Shown here piece by piece: positions 1 to 6,959 of a stretch of DNA of 15,000 nucleotides (position 1 is its first letter; each line of letters begins with the position of its first letter). Both the position numbers and the translations under genes were made by a program. The stretch covers positions 1 through 15,000 of the forward strand of contig NW_024468256.1 in NCBI RefSeq assembly GCF_002104995.1, given 5' to 3'. The notes beneath the pieces are model-generated. The model did no database searches. It was given only the letters and a program-made list of their open reading frames with translations, and was not told the origin of the DNA. The stretch is from Linderina pennispora (lineage: Eukaryota > Kickxellomycota > Kickxellomycetes > Kickxellales > Kickxellaceae).

Positions 1-849
1 CATTGCTCATGATGCTCTCCATCATGAAACATGATGTGGTGGTGGAAGATGAATGTCGGTGTGCCGTATGCCAGCGCGCAGTTGACGATACTTCTGCACT
101 GCCTCCAGCGGTGTGTGCTCATACCCCGCAAACAGTGCCGGGTTCTGCAGCAACCCCCTGGCTGACATCACACCGTCCACACCCGTCTTCTCGTACATCT
201 CGTCGGCGTCCTCGACAGAAAATATGCCGCCATTAGCCAGCACTGGCACACCAACCGACTCCTTGACCATCTTGATGATATTGAAATCCACCGGCTCCGT
301 GCTCTTCTGGTGCCGCGTCCGCCCATGGATGGTAATCCAGTCAACGCCCATCATCTCGGCTCTCTTCACAAGCTCGATCGTCTGCCGGTCGTCCGTCGGG
401 TGTCTGCGGATCTTGACCGAGCATGGTGTGCTAACAACTGCCTTCACTGCCCTCACCATCTCACGCACTGTCTCGGGTTTATCAGACAGATACGCGCCAA
501 TGCGCTCCTTGTACGCCCACTTCTGCGGGCACCCACAGTTCAAGTCAATCCCATCGCAATAGGGCGCAACCAGCTGCGCCGCCTGCGCCAGGTCCACTGG
601 ATCGTGAGCAGCGAATTGCACTACTACAGGGCTATCGATGTCGTTGGTCGTGTAGTCTGTGCGCGCGAATTCGCTGGATTTGAAGACGTCTGCGAGGATC
701 ATCGGTGTGTAGGCGATGTCTACGTTATAGTCGCGCAGCACTTCGCGGAACGCTCCTTTAGAGTACCGCACCATGGGTGCACAGACATTCAACCGTGGCG
801 TGGTTTCAAAGAGCTGGAGAATTGACTGTCGCTTGTTTTCGAATACCAT
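1..849 (-). CDS. DUS4: tRNA-dihydrouridine synthase, Dus4 type; 3' end outside window, two apparent frameshifts
   Basis: FMN-dependent enzyme that reduces uridine to dihydrouridine in the tRNA D-loop (positions 20a/20b for Dus4). Counting from the ATG at 849, residues 21-31 read NVCAPMVRYSK, the family's FMN-binding start. GIDLNCGCPQKWA at 100-112 holds the catalytic Cys107. SVKIR and IHGRT supply the phosphate/flavin-binding Lys and His region, and GVMSARGLLQNPALFAGYE is typical Dus4. The frame stops at 22-24, but the conserved Dus4 C-terminal part (GTPTFIFHHHIMF, then MMESIMSN) is present in the other two frames. One extra base near 87 and another near 26 explain both jumps. I chose ATG 849 because homology begins there; an in-frame ATG at 897 would add 16 residues. 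The gene continues beyond position 1. The family call is firm; whether the gene is functional is open. Confidence 0.88.
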
Positions 850-1491
850 TATTACAAGTGATCTTGGAGAAAAGGAGGGATTCTCTCCTTTGGCCATGTA
901 TTCGGTACGGAATTTAAGTTTGTGGTACGAAATGCTGCTTGTGGGATTCTTACCCAATGCCGTTCGAATGCCTATTATTAAAACAGCATGCATCATAGCG
1001 CCTCATATCCTTGGCAGCTATTATATGCTTTGGGAATATCCAAGCAACCGGGCAATATCAGCAACTTCCTACTCATCCGACTGCTACCCACTGATCGTTG
1101 GCATTACCTGCCCCATTTACCAGAAAGCAACCATTTCTTTCGCTAGGAGTGCTAATAACCCCACCGATATAGACCACGTGCTGTAGCAGTAAATGACCGA
1201 TGAATTGCAGCAAGCGCTTTCTATCTTTACTGAGTGTCGCTGTAATGTACTCGGGATTTCTTTTCATATCGCTGATTTGCGGTTGCTTTGTTTTTAATAG
1301 ACGGGCATGTGGTATACGTCAGGTTCGGTCTCATCGTAGCGCCCATCTATAGACGTGGGCGGCGGACCATCCTCTAATAAGATACATGTCTGCCATTGCA
1401 CACCGCTCGGCCCTGTTCAACCTGCCTCGCCCCCTTGCGTCATTCATCCGTCACAAACCTCGAAATATGCATGATGATATCATGCAATTCC
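850..1491. other. Intergenic region between divergent DUS4 and the 113-aa gene
   Basis: No supported gene. Short open frames here lack coding character. A 7-bp inverted repeat (AAAGGAG / CTCCTTT, 871-891) lies in the DUS4 leader if ATG 849 is used; with ATG 897 it would be coding. The stretch 1300-1460 is C-rich, with nothing I recognise. The distal half should hold the DUS4 promoter, but I see no clear TATA box for it. Confidence 0.6.
1468..1486. repeat. Perfect 8-bp inverted repeat, 3-nt centre
   Basis: TGCATGAT and ATCATGCA flank GAT. It lies just upstream of the ATTGG and TATA elements of the gene at 1678, so it could be a dimer-type operator or a chance palindrome. It is seen directly; the role is inferred. 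Confidence 0.45.
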
Positions 1492-1541
1492 ATTGGTCGC
1501 CAGGAAATAATTTGAGATTTTGGCCGAGTCAAGTATAAAAA
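1492..1541 (+). promoter_or_regulatory. CCAAT-box (reverse) plus TATA box of the 113-aa gene
   Basis: ATTGG (reverse CCAAT) is at 1492-1496 and TATAAAAA at 1534-1541, about 140 bp before the ATG at 1678. A start site near 1565-1575 would give a leader of about 100 nt with the pyrimidine-rich stretch at 1569-1590. Confidence 0.6.
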
Positions 1542-1677
1542 ATGCACTTGCATGGATGGCCTCGGCCATTTTCCCTTCTCACCCCCTCTCACTTGGTTTG
1601 GCGAATTTTGTATACAGCCGCAATTTACTTGATAATTTATACTGTTTGTTTATTTTTTGTTGGAATTCGTAACTAAA

Positions 1678-2019
1678 ATGGCAGACCAGACCACAGCAGA
1701 AGCAGCAGCAGCAGCAGCAGCGACTCAGACCCCAGCCCCGAACTCGACAGTGCGTGGCGGCATTGCGCAAATTGACGTGGTCAAATTGGAGCGCCATATC
1801 TCCAACGAGGTAGAGACATACAGCCAAGGCGGATTCCCACGGCAGAGCGAGAGGTACTACCGGCTCATGTCGGTGCTGCATATTGCGCGCCTGCTTTACC
1901 ACGACGGCCACTGCCAGCCCATCCACCGCGAGTTCTACAGGCGGTTAGCACAAATCCACCAGCAGCAACAGCAGCAAATACAGCACCAGCAGCCACCGAT
2001 TGCACCACAAGTACAGTAG
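1678..2019 (+). CDS. Hypothetical 113-aa protein, Ala- and Gln-rich ends
   Basis: I do not recognise this protein. It has a poly-Ala run at residues 9-15, encoded by a (AGC)7 microsatellite at 1701-1721. A central charged and aromatic block (about 29-92) includes VVKLERHISNEVETY and RYYRLMSVLHIARLLYHDGH and looks helical. A Gln-rich tail follows, with six Gln at 95-100 and more beyond. There is no signal peptide or membrane segment. The centre looks folded rather than random, and poly-Ala/Gln flanks are common in nuclear or transcription-linked proteins, but that is only a hint. The start is the first ATG after the TATA box, in context AAAATGG. The stop lies 69 bp from the end of the convergent cyclase gene. 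A further exon cannot be excluded, but no splice site is needed. Confidence 0.72.
   Translation: MADQTTAEAAAAAAATQTPAPNSTVRGGIAQIDVVKLERHISNEVETYSQGGFPRQSERYYRLMSVLHIARLLYHDGHCQPIHREFYRRLAQIHQQQQQQIQHQQPPIAPQVQ
1701..1721 (+). repeat. (AGC)7 trinucleotide microsatellite encoding poly-Ala
   Basis: Seven uninterrupted AGC units lie inside the gene at 1678. In the coding frame they read GCA, giving the Ala run. A shorter CAG/CAA tract at 1960-1977 encodes the Gln run of the same protein. Such tracts vary in length between strains. Confidence 0.85.
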
Positions 2020-2088
2020 CAGCCTCTTTTATAAACCGTCGCGGTTTTCGTTCGCTCTTTAAAAGCTGGAAATTTATTTCTTTACACC

Positions 2089-3078
2089 TCAATCACGCGA
2101 GCGGTATCCTTTCTCAGGATTCCACTTGAGTGGCTCAATGAACTGCGGCAAAGGAGCTTCAGGGAACGAGCCGGGCGTCAATCCGTACTCCCAGTTGGAC
2201 GGGCAGATCGCCACATAGCGTACATAGTTGCCTGTGCCGCCAGCAAACTTGGGGAAGCCCGTGCTCAGCAGACACCCGGTGGGCGGCACCTTATCCAGGT
2301 TTGTGACGCCCTCGGCCTGGGCGTAGCCATGGGTCAGTAGCCAGCGCTCCGAGTCAAACTGGGGAGTCATGTCCGTATCCAGCGGCTCATGGCCATGGAA
2401 CAGGATGCTTCGGTTCAGGTGCAGGAATTGGACCGCCGACAGGTGCACCTGCGGGAACTCGTCCGTGTTGACATTGGGCCAGGTCTTGGACCAGTCGGAG
2501 CGCACAAACACAACCGAGTCCTTGGGTATGCGCCCGTGCTTCTTCTCCCAGAGCAGAATGTCGTCGACGACCATTGCATACGTGGCATTCAGCTTGACTT
2601 TCTCCGACACGTCAATAACCACCAGCTTGCGCAGCGCAAACGTGACCGGGATTTCATCTGACGCCGCAAAATACGGATTAAAGTGTGCCGGAGCATCCAG
2701 CTGCGTGCCCATCTGGTCGGTGGTCAGGTTGTACGCATTGGCCACAAACAGGTCCTTGTCATAGCTGAACGGCTTCCCAGTGTCCCGGTGCACGGCCTCT
2801 CCAAACTTGATATCGCCAAATCCGCGCCACACCGGCATGTCGGGCTGGATGGTGTGCGACAAGTCGACATAGTGCGTGTGCGCAAACGTCTTGTCATACA
2901 ACGACCACAGGGAGCTGGTCTGTGCCGGGCGACCCGTGCGCGGCGGCTGTGCTTCGGCACGCTTCGGCAGCTTTGCCGGGCGCTTATGCAGGTTATAGCC
3001 GCCGGCAGCGTCCTCTGAGGGCATGCCAGATGCCACCGCCAGAGCACACGAAACAGTTACGAGCAGCGAGAAACGCAT
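2089..3078 (-). CDS. Secreted cyclase-family (kynurenine formamidase-like fold) metal hydrolase
   Basis: 329 aa. Residues 1-18 (MRFSLLVTVSCALAVASG) form a signal peptide. KR pairs at 32-33 and 39-40 suggest a Kex2-processed propeptide. The rest is a putative-cyclase domain: VDLSHTIQPDMPVW (71-84), DQMGTQLDAPAHF (121-133), VFVRSDWSKTWP, FHGHEPLDTD, then AEGVTNLDKVPPTGCLL. KynB and isatin hydrolase use HxGTHxDxPxH to bind metal; here both His are Gln (Q122, Q126), while D128 and H132 remain. I recall a mostly bacterial subfamily with this same GTQLD-type motif, so the change may mark a subfamily rather than decay. Substrate unknown. The open frame extends upstream to 3282, but the signal peptide fixes ATG 3078. 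A TTATAA element at 3155-3160 could be its TATA box. Secretion is unusual for this family. Bacterial origin is possible but untested. Confidence 0.85.
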   Translation of the reverse strand: MRFSLLVTVSCALAVASGMPSEDAAGGYNLHKRPAKLPKRAEAQPPRTGRPAQTSSLWSLYDKTFAHTHYVDLSHTIQPDMPVWRGFGDIKFGEAVHRDTGKPFSYDKDLFVANAYNLTTDQMGTQLDAPAHFNPYFAASDEIPVTFALRKLVVIDVSEKVKLNATYAMVVDDILLWEKKHGRIPKDSVVFVRSDWSKTWPNVNTDEFPQVHLSAVQFLHLNRSILFHGHEPLDTDMTPQFDSERWLLTHGYAQAEGVTNLDKVPPTGCLLSTGFPKFAGGTGNYVRYVAICPSNWEYGLTPGSFPEAPLPQFIEPLKWNPEKGYRSRD

Positions 3079-3419
3079 GGTCAAGGAAAAGGATGTTTGA
3101 AATAGTGGGTGAAGATAAAAGGCAAGGGAGAGGCAGAAAATGCCCTGTCGAAGATTATAAGGATAGGATAGTTTCGTGAAAAGCGAGAGAAAAAGGAAAA
3201 CAAGCCCTCGGAAGTAGACCGTGGCGCTAAATTGTCGACAAACCAAACATATATTGCGCACACTCAGAAACCGCTGGTCCATTTGGCTGCTAACCGACGG
3301 TCCTCGCCATCACAAACCTGCTGGTAGACTCCCTCCCCTTTCTGCGGATCTCTTTTCACACTCAACAACACGCTGCACGGGATGCAGCTTGCATGGGATG
3401 AACAGCATTTATTTTGTAC
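3079..3419. other. Intergenic region upstream of cyclase and downstream of UTP11
   Basis: It holds the cyclase promoter and the UTP11 3' UTR, both read on the minus strand. TTATAA at 3155-3160 and an AT-rich ATATAT at about 3249-3255 are candidate TATA elements. The open frame extending the cyclase upstream through this stretch is not needed and has no signal peptide. I see no other gene. Confidence 0.55.
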
Positions 3420-4166
3420 TCACTTTTTGCGCTCCGCACGCCATTTGTACACTGCCAGTCCGTTCCGGTCCCTGCCAACCTTGCGCTTCTGGCCCTTCTC
3501 CTTGAGCGCCCGCCTGATGTTCATCTCGGTCTCCGCCACCCGCAGCTGCTCCTCACGCTTGAGCCGATCGCGCAGCTCGATCAGTTGCTTCTCCTTGAGC
3601 TTGGCCGCCTTCTTCAGGTCCCTTTTCATGGGCATCACCACGGTCTTGGTCTCCAGCGCATCCCTGGTCGGGCGGTTGTACGCCCTGCCAACCAGTTCCG
3701 GCACCGTGTTGAAATGCTCGGCTGCATCAAACGCCTTGACCTGCTCCTCCGAGTCCACAAACACCGTGTGCCTCGGTGTCTCCTCCTCGGTCTGACCCAG
3801 CACCAGCATCGAGTTCTTGAGCTTGTCGATCTTGCGCCGGTTGACGTCGCGCTGCGCCGCCACGTATTTGATATCCTGCGTCTCCATCAGCTTCAGCATC
3901 TCGGGCGACAGCACTTCGTTGCGCTCCTCAATGTGCACCCCGTCCTTCATCTGCGCCTTCTCCATGTTGAAGTAGAACTCATCGGGATTGCGCTCGCGCG
4001 CGCGTTCCCGCAGCCGCTTCAGCTGTGCCTGCTTTTGGCTGTAGTCGCGCGCCCGCAGAACATAGTCTTTGTGTTTCTCGAGAAAGCCGAGGCTTTTGCG
4101 ACTCGAGATCTGCCCACGCTCCTTGTGCTCGCGGCGTGGCGCGAATTTCCTCAACGACGAGACCAT
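3420..4166 (-). CDS. UTP11: U3 snoRNA-associated protein 11, SSU processome subunit
   Basis: 248 aa, against roughly 250 in yeast and human. UTP11 belongs to the nucleolar small-subunit processome, which acts with U3 snoRNA in early 18S pre-rRNA cleavage. Family signatures seen: N-terminal SSLRKFAPRREHKERGQ, then SRKSLGFLEKHKDYVLRARDY, RARERNPDEFYFNMEKAQMK and DIKYVAAQRDVNRRKIDKLK. Further on come HTVFVDSEEQVKAFDAAEHF, a long basic coiled-coil-like helix with repeated LKEKQL/LRDRLKREE, and a Lys/Arg-rich end (RAERKK). Single exon; the first ATG matches the family's start. It is divergent from GEMIN2 across a 208-bp shared promoter. Nothing is broken. Confidence 0.96.
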   Translation of the reverse strand: MVSSLRKFAPRREHKERGQISSRKSLGFLEKHKDYVLRARDYSQKQAQLKRLRERARERNPDEFYFNMEKAQMKDGVHIEERNEVLSPEMLKLMETQDIKYVAAQRDVNRRKIDKLKNSMLVLGQTEEETPRHTVFVDSEEQVKAFDAAEHFNTVPELVGRAYNRPTRDALETKTVVMPMKRDLKKAAKLKEKQLIELRDRLKREEQLRVAETEMNIRRALKEKGQKRKVGRDRNGLAVYKWRAERKK

Positions 4167-4374
4167 TTTGATATGCTGTTATGTGAAATGCGGACTAAGT
4201 AAAGAAGAACCAGGCAAGAGCCGAAAAAAACGATTTTTGCGACTTTTCATCCTTTGATCTGCTGATCAGCAAACTCATAATCCGTCGACAGCGGCTGGCA
4301 CAGGCATACAGCTCAGGGCCTAGTTCGCCTGGCCCTTGCCGCGTGGCTCGACATATTCGCTTATTTTATATACA
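4167..4374. promoter_or_regulatory. Shared divergent promoter of UTP11 and GEMIN2
   Basis: 208 bp separate the two start codons. The region holds an A-run/T-run pair (GAAAAAAACGATTTTTGCG, about 4223-4241), loosely like a split RRPE element, and a perfect 12-bp palindrome TGCTGATCAGCA (4260-4271). A TATA-like TATTTTATATA (4362-4372) sits immediately before the GEMIN2 ATG, too close to be an ordinary TATA box. Confidence 0.5.
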
Positions 4375-5205
4375 ATGCCCCTTGACGATGACGCCTACAT
4401 GGGAGCACGTGGCGCGCTCCCCATTCCCGATGACACTACAGTCGGTGATCTAGACCAGGAGCCCGAAACCGGCGAGCAGTACATGCTGCGCGTCCGCCTA
4501 GAATCCCAGTCCGCACCCCGCGTCACCATTGACAGGGACCGTGACATGCTGATCCAGAAATCTGCAAAGAAGAATATAGCGCAGCCCCCGACTGAAGAGC
4601 TAGAGCCGGTTCCCGAGTTTGCACGGCCGTCGCCAGAGTGGCTCGATGCGTTTGCAGTATATTTCCGGCGCCAGCGCAAAATATTTGTCGCACAGCTGCA
4701 AAGCGCAGCCGTGCCTGGAGAATTCAAGCTCCCTGATAATGGAAGCCCCAAGGAGTGGAGGAACATGTGCTATTCGGCGGTCAATAATGGCGCAAACTCC
4801 AACACCATGATGCATGCGCTAGCATCGATGAATCAGGCAAGTTCTTACACGATCCATTGGCCAAAAATGGCACGGGGAATTGGTCGCCAAATAATATTCG
4901 CAATTGGCATGTAGGTCACGGTTGTCCGCTTGATAAGGTTTTTCATTTCATGGATATCTGCCGACAGTCTGCGTCGTGCCGAGGGAGTCTGGCTCTGGTA
5001 TCTGCTCTTAAAACTCGACGAGCTCTTGGACCATAGCGATATACACCTGTTGCGGGAGCTTTGTCGTAAACTGCGGGGCATCCGGATGCTAATAGCGCTG
5101 AACCCTCAAAAATCTGTATTACCGCATCGTGGCGACGAAATTAGTGCTTTAAATATTCTAATAGCGTCGGTTTCCAGGGGCTACAACCAGCGTGATTTGG
5201 ACTAG
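4375..5205 (+). CDS. GEMIN2: Gemin2 (SIP1) family protein, SMN-complex snRNP assembly; two exons
   Basis: Joined exons 4375-4836 and 4915-5205 give 250 aa (human about 280). Gemin2 holds the Sm protein pentamer during SMN-dependent loading of Sm rings onto snRNAs. Exon 1 has EQYMLRVRLESQSAP (the YLxRVRxEA motif), RPSPEWLDAFAVYFRRQRK and PKEWRNMCYS. Exon 2 begins VTVVRLIRFFISW and continues with GVWLWYLLLKLDELL and LLRELCRKLRGIRM. It ends ALNILIASVSRGYNQRDLD, very close to the vertebrate end with LNLLI...RYFDQRDL. Without splicing the frame stops at 4912-4914 and loses this conserved half. Only a GC donor (CAG|GCAAGT) with the AG at 4913-4914 joins the two in phase 0. ATG 4375 is the first usable Met; an upstream in-frame extension lacks an ATG. 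Confidence 0.92.
4837..4914 (+). other. GC-AG spliceosomal intron of GEMIN2, 78 nt
   Basis: The donor CAG|GCAAGT matches the strong context typical of the rare GC-AG class, and the acceptor is GCATGTAG|GTCACG. The phase is 0. No good CTAAC-type branch site is visible. This is the only intron I can support firmly in the window. Confidence 0.85.
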
Positions 5206-5558
5206 CTTGCTAGTGGGTTGGTAAATACAGCAGCATGGCCTGAGTATAGAAAGGCCACATACTAGTCCCTTTCCAATGAAGCAGCGAGATCGGAGGTATA
5301 TTTCTTCACACTTCATACTGTATCTGAATGCAGCAGATTTTTTAACATGATACAATGGCAGTTTCGTCCATCTGCAATTTCGCGTACACATGGGCGCTGT
5401 ACTTTTTTTCTTTGGGTAGCGGCTGCTATTCGCCCACCAAATGTATTTCTCCCCCGCAATCGTAATAGCGGTTGCCTCCTGTGAAACTTTCCATGCTAGT
5501 AAATTGGCATGCAGACCCAGCGAATATTTGTTTGGAATGTCGAGTATAAATTCCGGCC

Positions 5559-5575
5559 ATGGTGCCCGGCACCAT
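5559..5575. repeat. Perfect 8-bp inverted repeat, 1-nt centre
   Basis: ATGGTGCC and GGCACCAT flank a single C. It lies 9 bp after TATAAA (5545-5550) and about 100 bp before the second TATA box, well placed for an operator in the wall-protein promoter. The function is inferred. Confidence 0.5.
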
Positions 5576-5673
5576 CTATTTCAACTTCGTATCATCATCA
5601 CCAGCATTCTCGGTATCCTCTACTCGGAGCTTTAAAGGTTACATTTGCAGCTCTTCTTGTCCAGAATACAAGA

Positions 5674-5680
5674 TATAAAA
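5674..5680 (+). promoter_or_regulatory. TATA box of wall-protein gene
   Basis: TATAAAA lies 152 bp before the ATG at 5832. A start near 5705 would leave a leader of about 125 nt with pyrimidine-rich stretches. A second TATAAA at 5545-5550 could serve an alternative, longer transcript. Confidence 0.6.
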
Positions 5681-5831
5681 CCAGTATTATATTTTCTCGT
5701 CTTTTCCACCCTTTTGTTGACGACCTAAATCCACTAAAAAGGGATATTTTATTATTCACAGCACCCCCACTACCTGGCCCAGCCGCTATATATTTTCCTT
5801 CATATTGCAACTATCACATTTATTGTTAACA

Positions 5832-6959
5832 ATGAGGTTCACTCTCTCTGTCGGTCTCTTCCTTCTTGCCGCCTCGGCCATGACCCTGGCCGCACCAATG
5901 GAGGACAAGGCTATTTTCAAGCGCGCAGACTATGGCTCCGTTGAGCCCTCGTCCGAGGAGCCCATCTATGAGGGTTCGGAGGAGCCATCCTCGGAGCTGC
6001 CACCCAACACACCCGTGTATGAGAGCAGTGTTGAGCCATCCTCTGAGGAGCCTGTCTACGAGGGTTCGGAGGAGCCATCGAGCGAGCAGCCTCCTGATAC
6101 TCCGGTATACCAGAGCAGTGTTGAGCCATCCTCTGAGGCCCCTGTCTATGGCGGCAGCGAGCAGCCATCGAGCGAGCAGCCATCGTCAGTTCATCCACCT
6201 GAGTCGCCATGTGATTCTTCGCCAGGAACGCCGGTTCCACCTGAGAGTCCCTGCGACTCGACTCCTACCTCTCCCGAGTCCCCTGAAACGCCCTGCGATT
6301 CTACCCCCGAGACTCCAACTACGCCGTGCACTCCGACTACGCCAACTACACCGACTACACCTGAGACCCCGACCACGCCGACCACCCCCAATACTCCTAC
6401 CACTCCGACTACACCTGAAGTTCCTTCCACGCCGGAGACCCCTTGTGAGTCTACTCCCTCCACACCGGAGACCCCTTGCGAGTCTACCCCTACCACGCCT
6501 GAAAGTCCTGAGTCTCCTTGCACGACTCCTCCTCCCCCAACCTCACCTGAGAGCCCCGAGTCTCCCTGCACGACTCCTCCTCCTCCGACGACTCCTCCTC
6601 CTCCCCCTCCTCCCCCAACCTCTCCTTGCACGACTCCTCCTCCTCCTCCTCCGACCACTCCTCCCCCTCCTCCTCCAACTACTCCTCCTCCCCCTCCTCC
6701 CCCAACCTCTCCTTGCACGACTCCTCCCCCTCCTCCGACAACTCCTGATGAGCATAGCCCCTGCACGAGTACACCTCCGACCACTACAGTCATGCCGTCT
6801 TCAGAGGACAGCACCACGACGATCACGACCACGATTACCATCACTCCGCCAACCAAGCCGGTTGTCCCTGTATACTCAGGATCGCATCCGTCGGCTCCAG
6901 CATATCATGGAGCCCATCCTAGCGGCAGGGTGTTCTGGCATGGTGCTCGCCGCCACTAA
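5832..6959 (+). CDS. Secreted Pro/Thr/Ser-rich wall- or mucin-like protein
   Basis: 375 aa. Signal peptide MRFTLSVGLFLLAASAMTLAA (1-21); KR at 30-31 is a likely Kex2 site. Residues 37-126 are three 30-aa repeats (VEPSSEEPVYEGSEEPSSE...). About 127-310 is extensin-like, built of TTP, PETP, ESP and long poly-Pro runs, with 11 Cys nearly all in the context [ST]PC followed by D, E or T (SPCDS, TPCES, SPCTTPPPP). A Thr-rich stretch (STTTITTTITIT) and a basic tail with HPSAPAYHGAHPSG then RVFWHGARRH follow. There is no hydrophobic GPI-anchor tail, so the protein is probably released or disulphide-linked to the wall. Thr/Ser/Pro density suggests heavy O-mannosylation. The start is ATG 5832, not an alternative start nine codons upstream, because the signal peptide begins there. 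The exact role is unknown. Confidence 0.9.
   Translation: MRFTLSVGLFLLAASAMTLAAPMEDKAIFKRADYGSVEPSSEEPIYEGSEEPSSELPPNTPVYESSVEPSSEEPVYEGSEEPSSEQPPDTPVYQSSVEPSSEAPVYGGSEQPSSEQPSSVHPPESPCDSSPGTPVPPESPCDSTPTSPESPETPCDSTPETPTTPCTPTTPTTPTTPETPTTPTTPNTPTTPTTPEVPSTPETPCESTPSTPETPCESTPTTPESPESPCTTPPPPTSPESPESPCTTPPPPTTPPPPPPPPTSPCTTPPPPPPTTPPPPPPTTPPPPPPPTSPCTTPPPPPTTPDEHSPCTSTPPTTTVMPSSEDSTTTITTTITITPPTKPVVPVYSGSHPSAPAYHGAHPSGRVFWHGARRH
5940..6209 (+). repeat. Three tandem 90-bp coding repeats
   Basis: Units begin at 5940, 6030 and 6120 and encode 30-aa modules starting VEPSSE. The first two are nearly identical; the third diverges (PVYGGSEQPSSEQP) and runs into the first Cys segment. All three stay in frame. 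Confidence 0.9.
6601..6727 (+). repeat. Duplicated 40-bp block in polypyrimidine poly-Pro coding tract
   Basis: An exact 40-bp block at 6601-6640 recurs at 6688-6727, 87 bp (29 codons) away, so the reading frame is kept. It encodes PPPPPTSPCTTPP. The surrounding 6525-6740 is almost purely C/T on the plus strand. Confidence 0.85.

Larger units (their letters stand above)
5206..5831. other. Intergenic region, GEMIN2 to wall protein
   Basis: It contains the GEMIN2 3' UTR and the promoter of the wall-protein gene. Two TATA-type elements (5545-5550, 5674-5680) and a strong palindrome (5559-5575) stand out. A 64-codon open frame at 5441-5635 crosses the palindrome and first TATA and does not look coding. 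I see no RNA gene. Confidence 0.55.

Noticed and set aside
773-1186. 137-codon plus-strand open frame
   Set aside because: It overlaps the 5' end of DUS4 and its upstream region, with no coding character or recognisable motif.
1471-1477. ATGATGA as a possible snoRNA C box
   Set aside because: No CTGA D box at a suitable distance, and the motif is part of a perfect palindrome.
3081-3282. Upstream in-frame extension of the cyclase to an ATG at 3282
   Set aside because: It would bury the signal peptide that starts at 3078 and crosses the likely TATA region.
5441-5635. 64-codon plus-strand open frame
   Set aside because: It spans a TATA element and a palindrome of the wall-protein promoter and shows no protein family signal.
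6191-6856. Long minus-strand open frame of Gly/Val repeats
   Set aside because: It is the antisense mirror of the CT-rich Pro/Thr coding tract; composition alone keeps it open.
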